Assembly (NCBI RefSeq): GCF_004168255.1
Contig: NZ_SEWG01000005.1
Span: 62,001-126,000 of the forward strand
Length of the DNA stretch: 64,000 bases
From: Mucilaginibacter terrigena
GTDB lineage: Bacteria > Bacteroidota > Bacteroidia > Sphingobacteriales > Sphingobacteriaceae
Reading direction: 5' to 3'
Positions 15,957 through 24,297 of the stretch are shown here, piece after piece; the stretch's first letter is position 1, and each line of letters begins with the position of its first letter. The notes beneath the pieces were generated by a model. That model was given only the letters and a program-made list of their open reading frames with translations, did no database searches and was not told where the DNA came from. The translations under genes were made by a program, and so were the position numbers.

Positions 15957-17792
15957 ATGTGCGGCATAGTAGGTTATATAGGTTTTAGGGATGCCTATCC
16001 AATAGTAATAAAAGGACTTCACAGGCTTGAGTACAGGGGGTACGATAGTGCAGGTATCGCGTTAGCAAATGAGGGGCTGAAACTTTTTAAAAAGGCCGGA
16101 AAAGTAAGCGACCTGGAAGCGCATGTTAGCGGCGAAGACCTTGCCGGTTCGGCTGGTATGGGGCACACCCGCTGGGCAACCCACGGCGCGCCAAGCGACA
16201 GGAATTCGCACCCGCACTCATCGGGCGATAGAAAACTTACTATCATACACAATGGTATAATCGAAAACTATGCTACCCTTAAAGAAGCGTTATTATCAAA
16301 AGGCCATGTGTTTAAAAGCGATACCGATACCGAGGTATTGATACACCTGATAGAAGAAATAAAAGACGTAACCGGCCTTGGCCTGCGCGAAGCCGTAAGG
16401 CTTGCCCTGAACAGGGTTGTAGGTGCTTATGCCATTGTTATTATGAGCGAGGAAGAGCCTGACGAACTTATTGCCGCCCGCAAAGGCAGCCCGATGGTTA
16501 TTGGCGTTGGCAAAGGCGAATACTTCATTGCATCAGACGCTACCCCTATTGTTGAATACACTAAAAACGTTATTTATTTAAATGATAACGAAATTGCCTA
16601 TGTAAGGCGCGATGACCTGCTGATAAAGCACATTGATAATACCATACAAACCCCGTATATACAGGAACTTGAGCTTAAGCTGGAAATGCTTGAAAAAGGC
16701 GGCTACGACCACTTTATGCTTAAAGAGATATACGAGCAGCCCCGCTCCATCCGCGACTGTCTGCGAGGCCGTATATACCCCGAGCAAGGTTTGGTTAAGC
16801 TTGGTGGTATAAAAGAGTATATCGAGAAGCTTAAAAATATCGACCGTATTATTATTGTGGCTTGCGGTACATCGTGGCATGCCGGGTTGGTTGGGGAGTA
16901 TTTGATAGAAGAATACGCCCGTGTGCCGGTAGAGGTTGAGTACGCGTCGGAGTTTAGGTATCGTAACCCTATAATTTCGTCGAAAGACCTGGTTATAGCC
17001 ATATCACAATCCGGTGAAACGGCCGATACCATGGCAGCTATTGAACTGGCTAAAGAAAAAGGCGCTACCATATTTGGCATTTGTAATGTGGTGGGGGCAT
17101 CTATCCCGCGTATAACCCACGCGGGGGTTTATACCCACGCCGGGCCGGAAATTGGTGTAGCATCAACCAAAGCGTTTACTGCGCAGGTAACCGTGTTAAC
17201 CCTTATAGCTTTCTACATAGCCCAGCAGCGCGGTACCATTACCGAAAGTAAGTTTATTGAATACCTTACCGAACTGGACGAGATCCCCGCATTGGTAGAG
17301 CAAACCTTAAAATGTAACGATACCGTTAAAATAATTGCCGAGCGTTTTAAAGATTCGGCTAATTGCCTGTTCCTGGGCCGCGGCAGTTCGTTCCCTGTTG
17401 CTTTAGAGGGCGCGCTTAAGCTTAAGGAAATCTCTTATATCCATGCAGAAGGTTACCCTGCTGCCGAAATGAAACACGGGCCTATCGCGCTTATCGATGC
17501 AGATATGCCTGTGGTATTTATTGCAACTAAAAACTCATCGTACGAAAAGGTGATCAGTAACATACAGGAAGTAAAAGCACGCGGCGGCCACGTTATAGCC
17601 ATCGTATCAGAAGGGGATACCGATGTTAAGGAGATGGCCGATTACACCATAGAGATCCCGTTAACAGGCGAAACCTTTGTGCCATTATTAGCTACCATAC
17701 CGTTGCAACTGTTATCATACCATATTGCGGTAATGCGCGGCTGTAATGTAGACCAGCCACGTAACCTCGCCAAATCGGTGACGGTGGAATAA
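15957..17792 (+). CDS. glmS: glutamine-fructose-6-phosphate aminotransferase (isomerizing)
   Basis: This 611-residue enzyme begins MCGIVGYIG, so Cys2 becomes the N-terminal nucleophile of the class II glutaminase domain (about 1-240, with HTRWATHG and SDTDTEVLIHLI). Two SIS domains follow, with ACGTSWHAG at about 303, SQSGETADT at about 348 and GRGSSFPVALEGALKLKEISY at about 478. The C-terminus is QPRNLAKSVTVE, the usual GlmS end. It makes glucosamine-6-phosphate for peptidoglycan and LPS. The start was fixed by the need for Cys2; the longer upstream frame would bury it. Confidence 0.97.
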   Translation: MCGIVGYIGFRDAYPIVIKGLHRLEYRGYDSAGIALANEGLKLFKKAGKVSDLEAHVSGEDLAGSAGMGHTRWATHGAPSDRNSHPHSSGDRKLTIIHNGIIENYATLKEALLSKGHVFKSDTDTEVLIHLIEEIKDVTGLGLREAVRLALNRVVGAYAIVIMSEEEPDELIAARKGSPMVIGVGKGEYFIASDATPIVEYTKNVIYLNDNEIAYVRRDDLLIKHIDNTIQTPYIQELELKLEMLEKGGYDHFMLKEIYEQPRSIRDCLRGRIYPEQGLVKLGGIKEYIEKLKNIDRIIIVACGTSWHAGLVGEYLIEEYARVPVEVEYASEFRYRNPIISSKDLVIAISQSGETADTMAAIELAKEKGATIFGICNVVGASIPRITHAGVYTHAGPEIGVASTKAFTAQVTVLTLIAFYIAQQRGTITESKFIEYLTELDEIPALVEQTLKCNDTVKIIAERFKDSANCLFLGRGSSFPVALEGALKLKEISYIHAEGYPAAEMKHGPIALIDADMPVVFIATKNSSYEKVISNIQEVKARGGHVIAIVSEGDTDVKEMADYTIEIPLTGETFVPLLATIPLQLLSYHIAVMRGCNVDQPRNLAKSVTVE

Positions 17793-17799
17793 TAAGTTC

Positions 17800-17908
17800 A
17801 GATGTGAGATATTAGATGTGAGATTTGAGACCCTGAACAGGGTCTTAAATCTCACTTTTTTTAACGAGTTTTTCATCTTACATCTAAAATTTCACATCTC
17901 AAATCTAA
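17800..17908. repeat. inverted word array, word AGATGTGAGAT
   Basis: The left part holds AGATGTGAGATATT, AGATGTGAGATTT and GAGA words. The right part (17875-17908) holds ATCTTACATCTAAAATTTCACATCTC, the reverse words. The glmS terminator sits inside the array. Confidence 0.7.
17818..17862 (+). terminator. glmS terminator
   Basis: An almost perfect 17-base stem (GTGAGATTTGAGACCCT / AGGGTCTTAAATCTCAC, loop GAAC) is followed by seven T. It starts 25 bases after the glmS stop. Confidence 0.85.
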
Positions 17909-17953
17909 ATTGGAACAATCCTTGCCATAATCTTTTAAACTAAAATTAATATT

Positions 17954-18076
17954 ATGGCACATCGTGGAAAACGGGGGCCCTGCTGGGCAGGCTACAAAAT
18001 AGCGGGTATGAAAAAGAAAAATGGCCGAAAAGTACCTAACTGTATAAAGGCAGCTACCAAACGCTCGCCATATTAG
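17954..18076 (+). CDS. 40-residue basic protein with a CWxGYxxxGMKxKxGRxVPNC motif
   Basis: The frame reads MAHRGKRGPC, then WAGYKIAGMK, KKNGRKVPNC and IKAATKRSPY before a TAG. It is short and very basic. The pattern CW-x-GY-x3-GMK-x-K-x-GR-x-VPNC resembles a small conserved motif I have seen in Bacteroidota small proteins and in phage-encoded proteins, where two Cys and a Lys-rich turn are constant. I take it as a real gene because the motif is too regular for chance, but function is unknown. It is the first gene after the glmS terminator and word array. Confidence 0.6.
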   Translation: MAHRGKRGPCWAGYKIAGMKKKNGRKVPNCIKAATKRSPY

Positions 18077-18220
18077 CTGTAACCAGGCATTCCGATCATT
18101 GCCCGGTGCTGCTGGAGTTGGAGTTTTAGCCCAATGTCAATATAAAAGGGACACCGAATAGCCTGCCGCTTGCCAAACAACCACATCATTCATGCGTTAT
18201 TATTTAAAAAACGAATAACC

Positions 18221-18493
18221 ATGAATACTCCAGATAGCCCCACACCCGGCAATAAATTTCCTTTAGAAGGCGAAACCGGCGACCCGAAAGTAAATGCCGC
18301 CGAACAGGATGTGATCACCAATAAAGATGACACCGAAAAGGCCACCAACAAGGACGGCGTTGTTGCCGATATAGGCGGCATTGCCGAAACCCTGAGTGAA
18401 AGCGAGCCCACAACCGAGCTGAACGCCGACAACCACATTACCAATAACGATAGCGCCGGCACTGATGAACTTGAAAATGATGAGCGATTTTAA
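18221..18493 (+). CDS. small acidic hydrophilic protein
   Basis: This 90-residue protein is rich in Asp, Glu, Asn and Thr with no hydrophobic core (MNTPDSPTPG, VNAAEQDVITN, TTELNADNHIT). It is likely disordered. No family is recognised, and no signal peptide or membrane segment is seen. The start at 18221 was chosen because the upstream residues have a different composition. A strong terminator follows the stop, which supports expression. Confidence 0.6.
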   Translation: MNTPDSPTPGNKFPLEGETGDPKVNAAEQDVITNKDDTEKATNKDGVVADIGGIAETLSESEPTTELNADNHITNNDSAGTDELENDERF

Positions 18494-18513
18494 GCCCTAA
18501 TAAAATGAATACT

Positions 18514-18543
18514 AACAGCAGCCCAACCGGCTGCTGTTTTTGT
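18514..18543 (+). terminator. Rho-independent terminator
   Basis: A 10-base perfect stem AACAGCAGCC / GGCTGCTGTT with loop CAACC is followed by TTTTGTTT. It lies 20 bases after the acidic protein's stop. Confidence 0.85.
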
Positions 18544-18690
18544 TTACACCCACCGCGCATCGGGTTGAAATTTAAAAAATGCGTAAATCCCGCAGATATA
18601 TATACGTGATAGACGGTATTTTATCAGAATTGGCAAAACCTACTTTTATAGCTTCCCCTTAAACTGTAAATCCGCCGGTTCTGATTAAGA

Positions 18691-20646
18691 ATGCACAAAT
18701 TAAAATTTGCTTTAGTCCTGCTGCTTAGCTTTTTGCTGAGTAATGCTTTCGCGCAGGATAAAGTCCGGGTAGATTCATTGGTAAAAGTGCTTAAAACCAC
18801 CAAGCAGGATACTGTTAAGGCAAAGGTGTACTACAACCTGATGATGGAGTATGTGGATGCCGACAGCGCCCTGGCGATCAAATACGCCAACAGCGGTATG
18901 GCCCTTGCCTTAAAAAGCCATGCTGATAAAATATTAGGCAATATCCAAAACAACCTGGGTACCTTCTACAACTTCCGCGGCGAGCGCAGGATAAGCGATT
19001 CGCTGATAAACCTCGCGCTTAGTACCCGCCTGCGGATAAAGGATAGCCTTGGCGCGGCCTACTCGCTCATGAACCTGGGGCACAATAACTATGACCAGAA
19101 CAGCTACGTAAACGCACTGCGCTTTTACACCGAAGCCGCCCGCATCCGCGCTAAGATCAACGATAAAAAAGGCCTGGCCGGTTCCTACATCTGGATAGGC
19201 AATGTGTATTACGAGGGCATTATCAACTATCCCCGCGCCTTAGAGTATCATGGCAAAGCCCTCGAGATCTATAAAGAACTGAACGATGAGCTTGGCCAAA
19301 GCTACGCCTACTCCAATATGGCCAATGTATATATGGAGCAAAAAGATTATGACAGATCGTTAAAGTATAACCTGGCATCGCTTAAGCTCAAATTAAAGTT
19401 AAATAACGTGCGGGGTATTGGGGTGCTGTATAACAATATTGGCAATATGTACTTCTACAGCGGCAAACCCGATAAAGCTTTGCCTTATTATTATAAATCA
19501 TTAGAGATCCGTAAAAGCCAGGACGATAAGATAGGCGTGGCTACATCCTACGTAAACATAGGCAACGTATACTTAGACAAAAACGACTTGGCTAAAGCGC
19601 AGGACCTGATGCTGAAAGCCATTGCCATTTCAAAAGAACTTAACTTTAAAGTAGGCCTGCGCGATGGGTACCTGTCGTTGTTTACCATTTATAACCGCAA
19701 AAAGGATTATCCAAAAGCTATCGAATATTTTAAGCTGCATACCGATTATAAAGATTCGACGATGAACGAGGCTTCGGCAAAGCAGATAGCCGAGATCCAA
19801 ACCAAATACGAAACCGAGAAGAAAGAAGAGCGTATAAATTTGCTTAATAAACAAACGCTGATACAGCAATTAAAAATAGATAAGCGAAATACCACAATAT
19901 TTATAATATGCTGTATATTTATTGTGTTTGCTGCTTTTGCTTACCTATTTTATAACCGTTACCGTTTAAAACAGGCCGCCATTTTACAGGCCGAAGTAAT
20001 GAGGCAGCAGGACATGGCCACAAAAAGCATTATAGAAGCTGAAGAGAATGAGCGCAGGCGTATAGCCGGTGATTTGCACGACGGTGTGGGGCAGCTGCTA
20101 TCGGCCACGCGGATGAATTTTGATACCTTACTGGAGCGATTAAATATAGCCGATACTGAAACGCGCGAACTGGCCGATAAAACCATGGCCATGGTTGATG
20201 AAAGCTGCAAAGAGGTACGCACCATTGCACACCAGATGATGCCGAACGTGTTGCTTAAGCTGGGGCTTACATCCGCGCTGCGCGATTTTGTGAATAAGAT
20301 AGACTCGCACAGGCTTAAGATAGTGCTTGATGTTGCAGGCTTGGCAAACCGGCTGGATAGCAGTATAGAGATTGTGCTTTACCGGGTGATACAGGAAACG
20401 GTGAACAATGTAATAAAGCACGCCAAAGCATCCTTACTGGATATACAGCTACAGATGGAAGGCGACGAGGTATCAGTGACCATTGAGGATAACGGGCGGG
20501 GGTTTGATACATCAGACAAAGAAAAATTTGAAGGCATTGGGTTAAAGAACATCATAACCCGTGTTGAATATTTAAAAGGCACGGTAGATATTTCATCATC
20601 GCCGGGCAAAGGTACACTGGTTGCTATTTTAATTCCCCTAAACTAA
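18691..20646 (+). CDS. TPR-containing sensor histidine kinase (HisKA_3 / NarL partner)
   Basis: This 651-residue protein has a signal peptide (MHKLKFALVLLLSF, cleavage near NAFAQ). A periplasmic TPR region follows at about 50-385 (for example YSNMANVYMEQKDYDRSLKYN). One transmembrane segment lies at about 406-424. A short coiled coil leads to a HisKA_3 dimerisation domain with ERRRIAGDLHDGVGQLLSA, where His463 is the phosphoacceptor. The HATPase domain includes VIQETVNNVIKHAKA and DNGRGFDTSD. The stimulus is unknown. The response regulator gene starts right after its stop, so the two form a two-component pair. Confidence 0.93.
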   Translation: MHKLKFALVLLLSFLLSNAFAQDKVRVDSLVKVLKTTKQDTVKAKVYYNLMMEYVDADSALAIKYANSGMALALKSHADKILGNIQNNLGTFYNFRGERRISDSLINLALSTRLRIKDSLGAAYSLMNLGHNNYDQNSYVNALRFYTEAARIRAKINDKKGLAGSYIWIGNVYYEGIINYPRALEYHGKALEIYKELNDELGQSYAYSNMANVYMEQKDYDRSLKYNLASLKLKLKLNNVRGIGVLYNNIGNMYFYSGKPDKALPYYYKSLEIRKSQDDKIGVATSYVNIGNVYLDKNDLAKAQDLMLKAIAISKELNFKVGLRDGYLSLFTIYNRKKDYPKAIEYFKLHTDYKDSTMNEASAKQIAEIQTKYETEKKEERINLLNKQTLIQQLKIDKRNTTIFIICCIFIVFAAFAYLFYNRYRLKQAAILQAEVMRQQDMATKSIIEAEENERRRIAGDLHDGVGQLLSATRMNFDTLLERLNIADTETRELADKTMAMVDESCKEVRTIAHQMMPNVLLKLGLTSALRDFVNKIDSHRLKIVLDVAGLANRLDSSIEIVLYRVIQETVNNVIKHAKASLLDIQLQMEGDEVSVTIEDNGRGFDTSDKEKFEGIGLKNIITRVEYLKGTVDISSSPGKGTLVAILIPLN

Positions 20647-20647
20647 T

Positions 20648-21280
20648 ATGGAAGCTGTAAAACGTATTTTTATTGTAGATGACCACCAGATGGTTATTGA
20701 TGGCCTGAGGCTAATAATTGACACCATTAGCGGCTTTGAGATAGTTGGCGAAAGCACCAGCGCCACGCAAGCCCTTGATTGCCTTGCCGCCCTGAATGCC
20801 GATATTTTGTTAACCGATGTAAGCATGCCCGAAATGAGCGGCATCGAACTTACCCGGCTGGTAAAAAAGAAGTTTCCGCATATTAAGATCATTGCCCTGT
20901 CCATGTTTAGCGAGAGCCAGGTGGTTGCCGAAATGATTGATGCCGGCATCAGCGGGTATATCTTAAAAAATACCGGCAAGCAGGAACTGATAGAAGCGCT
21001 TAACAAAGTATCATCAGGCCAAAATTATTTTGGGCAGGATATTACCCTGCAGCTCATGAAATCCTTTAAGCGCAACCAGGACGAATCATCGCGCCTTACC
21101 GACCGCGAGATAGAGATCATCCGTATGATAGAGCAGGATTTTGGCAACAAGCAAATTGCCGATATGCTTTTTATAAGCGAGCGCACTGTAGAAACCCATC
21201 GCAAAAACATCCTGCGCAAAACCAACACCCAAACAGTGGTAGGCCTGCTTAAATATGCCTACGAACGCAAGATCATTTAA
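20648..21280 (+). CDS. NarL/FixJ-type response regulator
   Basis: This 210-residue protein has a receiver domain (1-120) with DDHQMV, the phosphoacceptor Asp57 in LLTDVSMPEMSG, and the conserved Lys in YILKNTGKQEL. The LuxR-type HTH is at about 145-205: LTDREIEIIRMI, then NKQIADMLFISERTVETHRKNI. Spacing to the upstream kinase is one base, so they are co-transcribed. It probably binds palindromic sites; a perfect 14-base palindrome at 21305-21318 lies just after the gene and before the next promoter. Confidence 0.94.
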   Translation: MEAVKRIFIVDDHQMVIDGLRLIIDTISGFEIVGESTSATQALDCLAALNADILLTDVSMPEMSGIELTRLVKKKFPHIKIIALSMFSESQVVAEMIDAGISGYILKNTGKQELIEALNKVSSGQNYFGQDITLQLMKSFKRNQDESSRLTDREIEIIRMIEQDFGNKQIADMLFISERTVETHRKNILRKTNTQTVVGLLKYAYERKII

Positions 21281-21304
21281 TATGTTCCTGATGTTGTCTT
21301 GCGG

Positions 21305-21318
21305 TTAGTACGTACTAA
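21305..21318. promoter_or_regulatory. 14-base perfect palindrome TTAGTACGTACTAA
   Basis: The palindrome lies between the response regulator and the small lipoprotein gene, about 35-60 bases upstream of the predicted promoter (21339-21369). It is a candidate operator, perhaps for the adjacent NarL-type regulator. Confidence 0.45.
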
Positions 21319-21338
21319 AAAATGCCCTTTAAAGGCGA

Positions 21339-21369
21339 TTGTACAGCCTTGCCGCTTTCATCAACTTTG
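21339..21369 (+). promoter_or_regulatory. probable promoter of the small lipoprotein gene
   Basis: TTG at 21339-21341 and CAACTTTG at 21362-21369 (one mismatch to TAnnTTTG) are 20 bases apart. The ATG is at 21401. Confidence 0.35.
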
Positions 21370-21400
21370 TTTACAACAAACAACTTAAAAAAACAAAGCG

Positions 21401-21928
21401 ATGAAAAAACTTAAAAACGCATTTATACTAACAATGCTAATTGCCGTAACAGCGGTATCATGTAAAAAGGATGACAACGTTAAGGCATCTACCGGGGCGG
21501 TAACCGTAAAAGCAAGCAACTATGGCTTTGATGGTGTTAACGGCACAAACTTTACAAGCACAAAAGCAGCAATCGTACAGGTGGGCAACCTTTGGACGTT
21601 GACTGCTATCCGTGATAATGGTAACGAATCCATCACTATCGTATTAGGTAATGTAACCGGTGCAGGTACATTTAGCCTTGACGATACCAACAACGACGGC
21701 AATGGAGCTGTGTTATTAAAAGACTACACTAAAACTGCCGATCCGACATTAAATTACAGTACTGCTTATGCCGCAACTGGTGGCATGACAGGTGGCGGCG
21801 AGGTTAAAATAACCAAGCTTACCGATACAGAAGCCGAAGGTACATTTTACATAGTTGCCCACACACAAGCCGGTAAAGAGGCTTTTGTTGAGCAAGGCAC
21901 TTTCACAGGTAAAGTAACCAAACAATAA
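21401..21928 (+). CDS. small beta-rich lipoprotein of unknown function
   Basis: This 175-residue protein begins MKKLKNAFILTM and has a lipobox ending VSC (Cys21) followed by KKDD, so it is lipid anchored. The mature part is beta-rich with many Thr and Gly (VKASNYGFDGVNG, ITIVLGNVTGAGTFSLDD, EAEGTFYIVAHTQAGKEAF). The order resembles DUF6252-type lipoproteins of Bacteroidota, but I am not sure. It follows the two-component pair with a palindrome and promoter between, so it may be a target of that system. A strong terminator follows. Confidence 0.75.
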   Translation: MKKLKNAFILTMLIAVTAVSCKKDDNVKASTGAVTVKASNYGFDGVNGTNFTSTKAAIVQVGNLWTLTAIRDNGNESITIVLGNVTGAGTFSLDDTNNDGNGAVLLKDYTKTADPTLNYSTAYAATGGMTGGGEVKITKLTDTEAEGTFYIVAHTQAGKEAFVEQGTFTGKVTKQ

Positions 21929-21950
21929 TATCAACTAAACCTCAACTAAA

Positions 21951-21986
21951 AAGGTGGCCCCGGATATTCGGGGCCGCTTTTTTTAT
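21951..21986 (+). terminator. Rho-independent terminator
   Basis: A GC-rich stem GGCCCCG / CGGGGCC, extended by weaker pairs, is followed by a run of T. It lies 25 bases after the lipoprotein stop and overlaps the end of the convergent esterase gene. Confidence 0.8.
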
Positions 21987-22783
21987 TTACTGTGCGAGAA
22001 AAGCCACGGTATTAATTGGGGTTCGGCAAAGGCATCGTCCCAGCTGTTGTGGTCGTCATTAGGGTAAACGGTAAACTTTGGGTCGCCGCCGGCTGCCTTA
22101 ATGGCATCAACCATTACCTGCGAATGTTCAAACGGCACCACACTATCCTTAGCCCCGTGGAAGATCCATAGCGGCACTTTTTTCGCATACTTTTCGGCAT
22201 TGTTGGTATTATCTCCGCCACAAATGGCAAAAGCGGCCGCAAATACTTTTGGCTTGCGCCGTAACATTTCAAATGTACCCATACCCCCCATAGACAGGCC
22301 GCCAATGTAAACCTGTTTATCATTTATAAAAGGCTTATCAAGCAGTTGGTCAACCAGGCCAAGCAGGGCGTGCATGGCGGTAGTGGGTTCGCCGCCTTCC
22401 TGAAAGTTGAAAACGTATTTATTGGCCGTGTTCTGTTCTATTTTTACGTTGGACCAAAAGCTGTTTGCCGGGCATTGCGGGAAAACTACTATAGCAGGGT
22501 AGTTTTGGCGGATAGTATCGTTCAGAAACAATTTTGGCCCATATTTAATTTGTGCTTCATTATCGCTGCCGCGTTCGCCCGCGCCGTGCAGCACAATGAT
22601 AAGCGGGTATTTTTTAGTTGGATCGAACTTTTTGGGGAACAAAATACGGTACGCAAGGGTATCCGTTTTATTGATGAACGAGCCCCTGTCAAAAGCGCTG
22701 TTGGTTTGTGCCTGCGCTAAAAAAGGCAATGCCAGGTACATGGTACCCAGCATTGCCAATATTGCTAATTTTTTAAATGTCAT
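21983..22783 (-). CDS. secreted alpha/beta-hydrolase (esterase/peptidase-like)
   Basis: This 266-residue protein has an N-terminal signal peptide (MTFKKLAILAML, cleavage near AQAQ). It carries the alpha/beta-hydrolase signature: the oxyanion strand VLHGAGERG at about 66-74, nucleophile Ser in GGLSMGGMG at about 164-172, an Asp near HGAKDSVVP, and a catalytic His in NDDHNSWDDAF. It belongs to the phospholipase/carboxylesterase or PHB-depolymerase-like group common in PULs, where members remove acyl groups from glycans. It follows the first GH144 gene by 97 bases on the same strand, so it may be the last gene of the PUL. Confidence 0.82.
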   Translation of the reverse strand: MTFKKLAILAMLGTMYLALPFLAQAQTNSAFDRGSFINKTDTLAYRILFPKKFDPTKKYPLIIVLHGAGERGSDNEAQIKYGPKLFLNDTIRQNYPAIVVFPQCPANSFWSNVKIEQNTANKYVFNFQEGGEPTTAMHALLGLVDQLLDKPFINDKQVYIGGLSMGGMGTFEMLRRKPKVFAAAFAICGGDNTNNAEKYAKKVPLWIFHGAKDSVVPFEHSQVMVDAIKAAGGDPKFTVYPNDDHNSWDDAFAEPQLIPWLFSHSK

Positions 22784-22880
22784 TGATAGAAGTTTAATTT
22801 CGGTTAACCCTTTTTAAACGTAAATTAACGCCTTTCTATCTAAAACCTGCAAAGTATTTTATTAAAGCACAGGCTAATAA

Positions 22881-24230
22881 CTATTTACCAGCAAGTGCAG
22901 GGCTTTGAAAATCAAGCTTTTTTAACCCCTGCTGTACTTCGGGGCAGCTCATAAATAACTTCCATAACAGGCCGCTGCGGTAATTCTCTATCATCACCAC
23001 AATCGGCCCCTGGTCAATAGCCAGGTACGATTTTGCATACCAGTTATGCGATTCGCTAAAGGCATCGGTAAACCCATATTCGCCCCATATTTTGTCCCCT
23101 AAGTCGTAGTAAAAATGACGCAGCGCCTTCATGGAATATTCTGGTGTATACGGGAAAGCGGATAATGCGGCTGTCGGGCTTATTACACCTAAATCGTTAT
23201 TGGGGGCATGGGCGTTGTAGCCCTCGTAGTTATCGCTTGCGGTTAAGCCCCATGAGTTTTCGCCGTAACCTTTGTACTTTTTAGGGTTATCAATACAATA
23301 TGCCCGGTTAATAAGGGTATGGTTAACGTTTTGCTCCCAGTAATCGGCATAACGGTCTTTTAAACCTTTAGGGTTTAGCCCAAGGAAAGAATATTGAGAA
23401 AAGAATAACGGCCCGCCATACGGGAAGCCTAAAGGCAACTTATAGCCGTAATAGGTATGCCCGTTCTTAAAAAAGTCGCTTTGTGCCCAGCCGCGGTGGT
23501 AAACATCGGCGCTAACCGGGTAGCGGTCTGCAGATGCGGCAAGGATATATGTTATTAAACACTCGTTAAACCCGCGGATAGGGAAATTCATTGCCCATCC
23601 GTTGTTTGGGCTCCAGTGCCAGTACAGGTTATCGCGGCCTTCGTGCGTGTACCAGCTCCATTCCACCTCACCCCAGATCCAGCTGATAACATCGCGTATG
23701 CGGCGTTCTTTTGGGGTATTGGCGGCGTAGTATTGCTTGGCGCACAAAAGCCCCTGCAGCAGGTAGGCGGTCTCTACCAGGTCGCCGCCATCATCTTTGC
23801 GGCCAAAACGGATGGTTTTACCGGTTTCTCCATTTAACCAATGCGGGAACACGCCATGGTAAGCATCGGCCCTGAATAAAAACTCAACTATCTTAAGCAT
23901 CCGGTCAACAGATTGGTCGTGTGTAATAAACTTCCTGTGATCGGCCGCTATCATGGCCATAATACCAAAGCCGGTACCGCCGGTGGTTACTACCTCGTCG
24001 CCATAATCAAAAGAGCGGTTGCTGCGTTCGCGGGCAAGGCCGCTTACCGGGTGCCCAAAATCCCAAAAGTAACGGAACGTTTGGCGCTGTACCACATCTA
24101 ACAGCGCGCTGTCGCCGAGGTTTTTTATGATCCCCACCGGTTTTATACCACCCGTATTGGTAGCAGGCTTTTGGGCCACGCAGCAAACGGATGCTATTGC
24201 CATAAAGGCTGATAGTAATATTTTCTTCAT
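22881..24230 (-). CDS. GH144-type glycoside hydrolase, periplasmic
   Basis: This 449-residue protein has a plain signal peptide (MKKILLSAFMAI, cleavage near CCVAQ). The rest matches the glycoamylase-like domain (PF10091) now placed in GH144: TFRYFWDFGHPVSGLARERS at about 52, TGGTGFGIMAM at about 83, FPHWLNGETGKT at about 125, YWHWSPNNGWAMNFPI at about 203 and DQGPIVVMIENYRSGLLW near the end. Characterised GH144 members are endo-beta-1,2-glucanases. The catalytic residues were not assigned here. It lacks the Ig-like domain and lipobox of its neighbour, so it should act on imported fragments. Confidence 0.87.
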   Translation of the reverse strand: MKKILLSAFMAIASVCCVAQKPATNTGGIKPVGIIKNLGDSALLDVVQRQTFRYFWDFGHPVSGLARERSNRSFDYGDEVVTTGGTGFGIMAMIAADHRKFITHDQSVDRMLKIVEFLFRADAYHGVFPHWLNGETGKTIRFGRKDDGGDLVETAYLLQGLLCAKQYYAANTPKERRIRDVISWIWGEVEWSWYTHEGRDNLYWHWSPNNGWAMNFPIRGFNECLITYILAASADRYPVSADVYHRGWAQSDFFKNGHTYYGYKLPLGFPYGGPLFFSQYSFLGLNPKGLKDRYADYWEQNVNHTLINRAYCIDNPKKYKGYGENSWGLTASDNYEGYNAHAPNNDLGVISPTAALSAFPYTPEYSMKALRHFYYDLGDKIWGEYGFTDAFSESHNWYAKSYLAIDQGPIVVMIENYRSGLLWKLFMSCPEVQQGLKKLDFQSPALAGK

Positions 24231-24297
24231 CAGTTAATTTATTAATAGGTTAATAAAGCCGCAATACAAGGCTTGCAGCCGATATATAATTGGCAAA

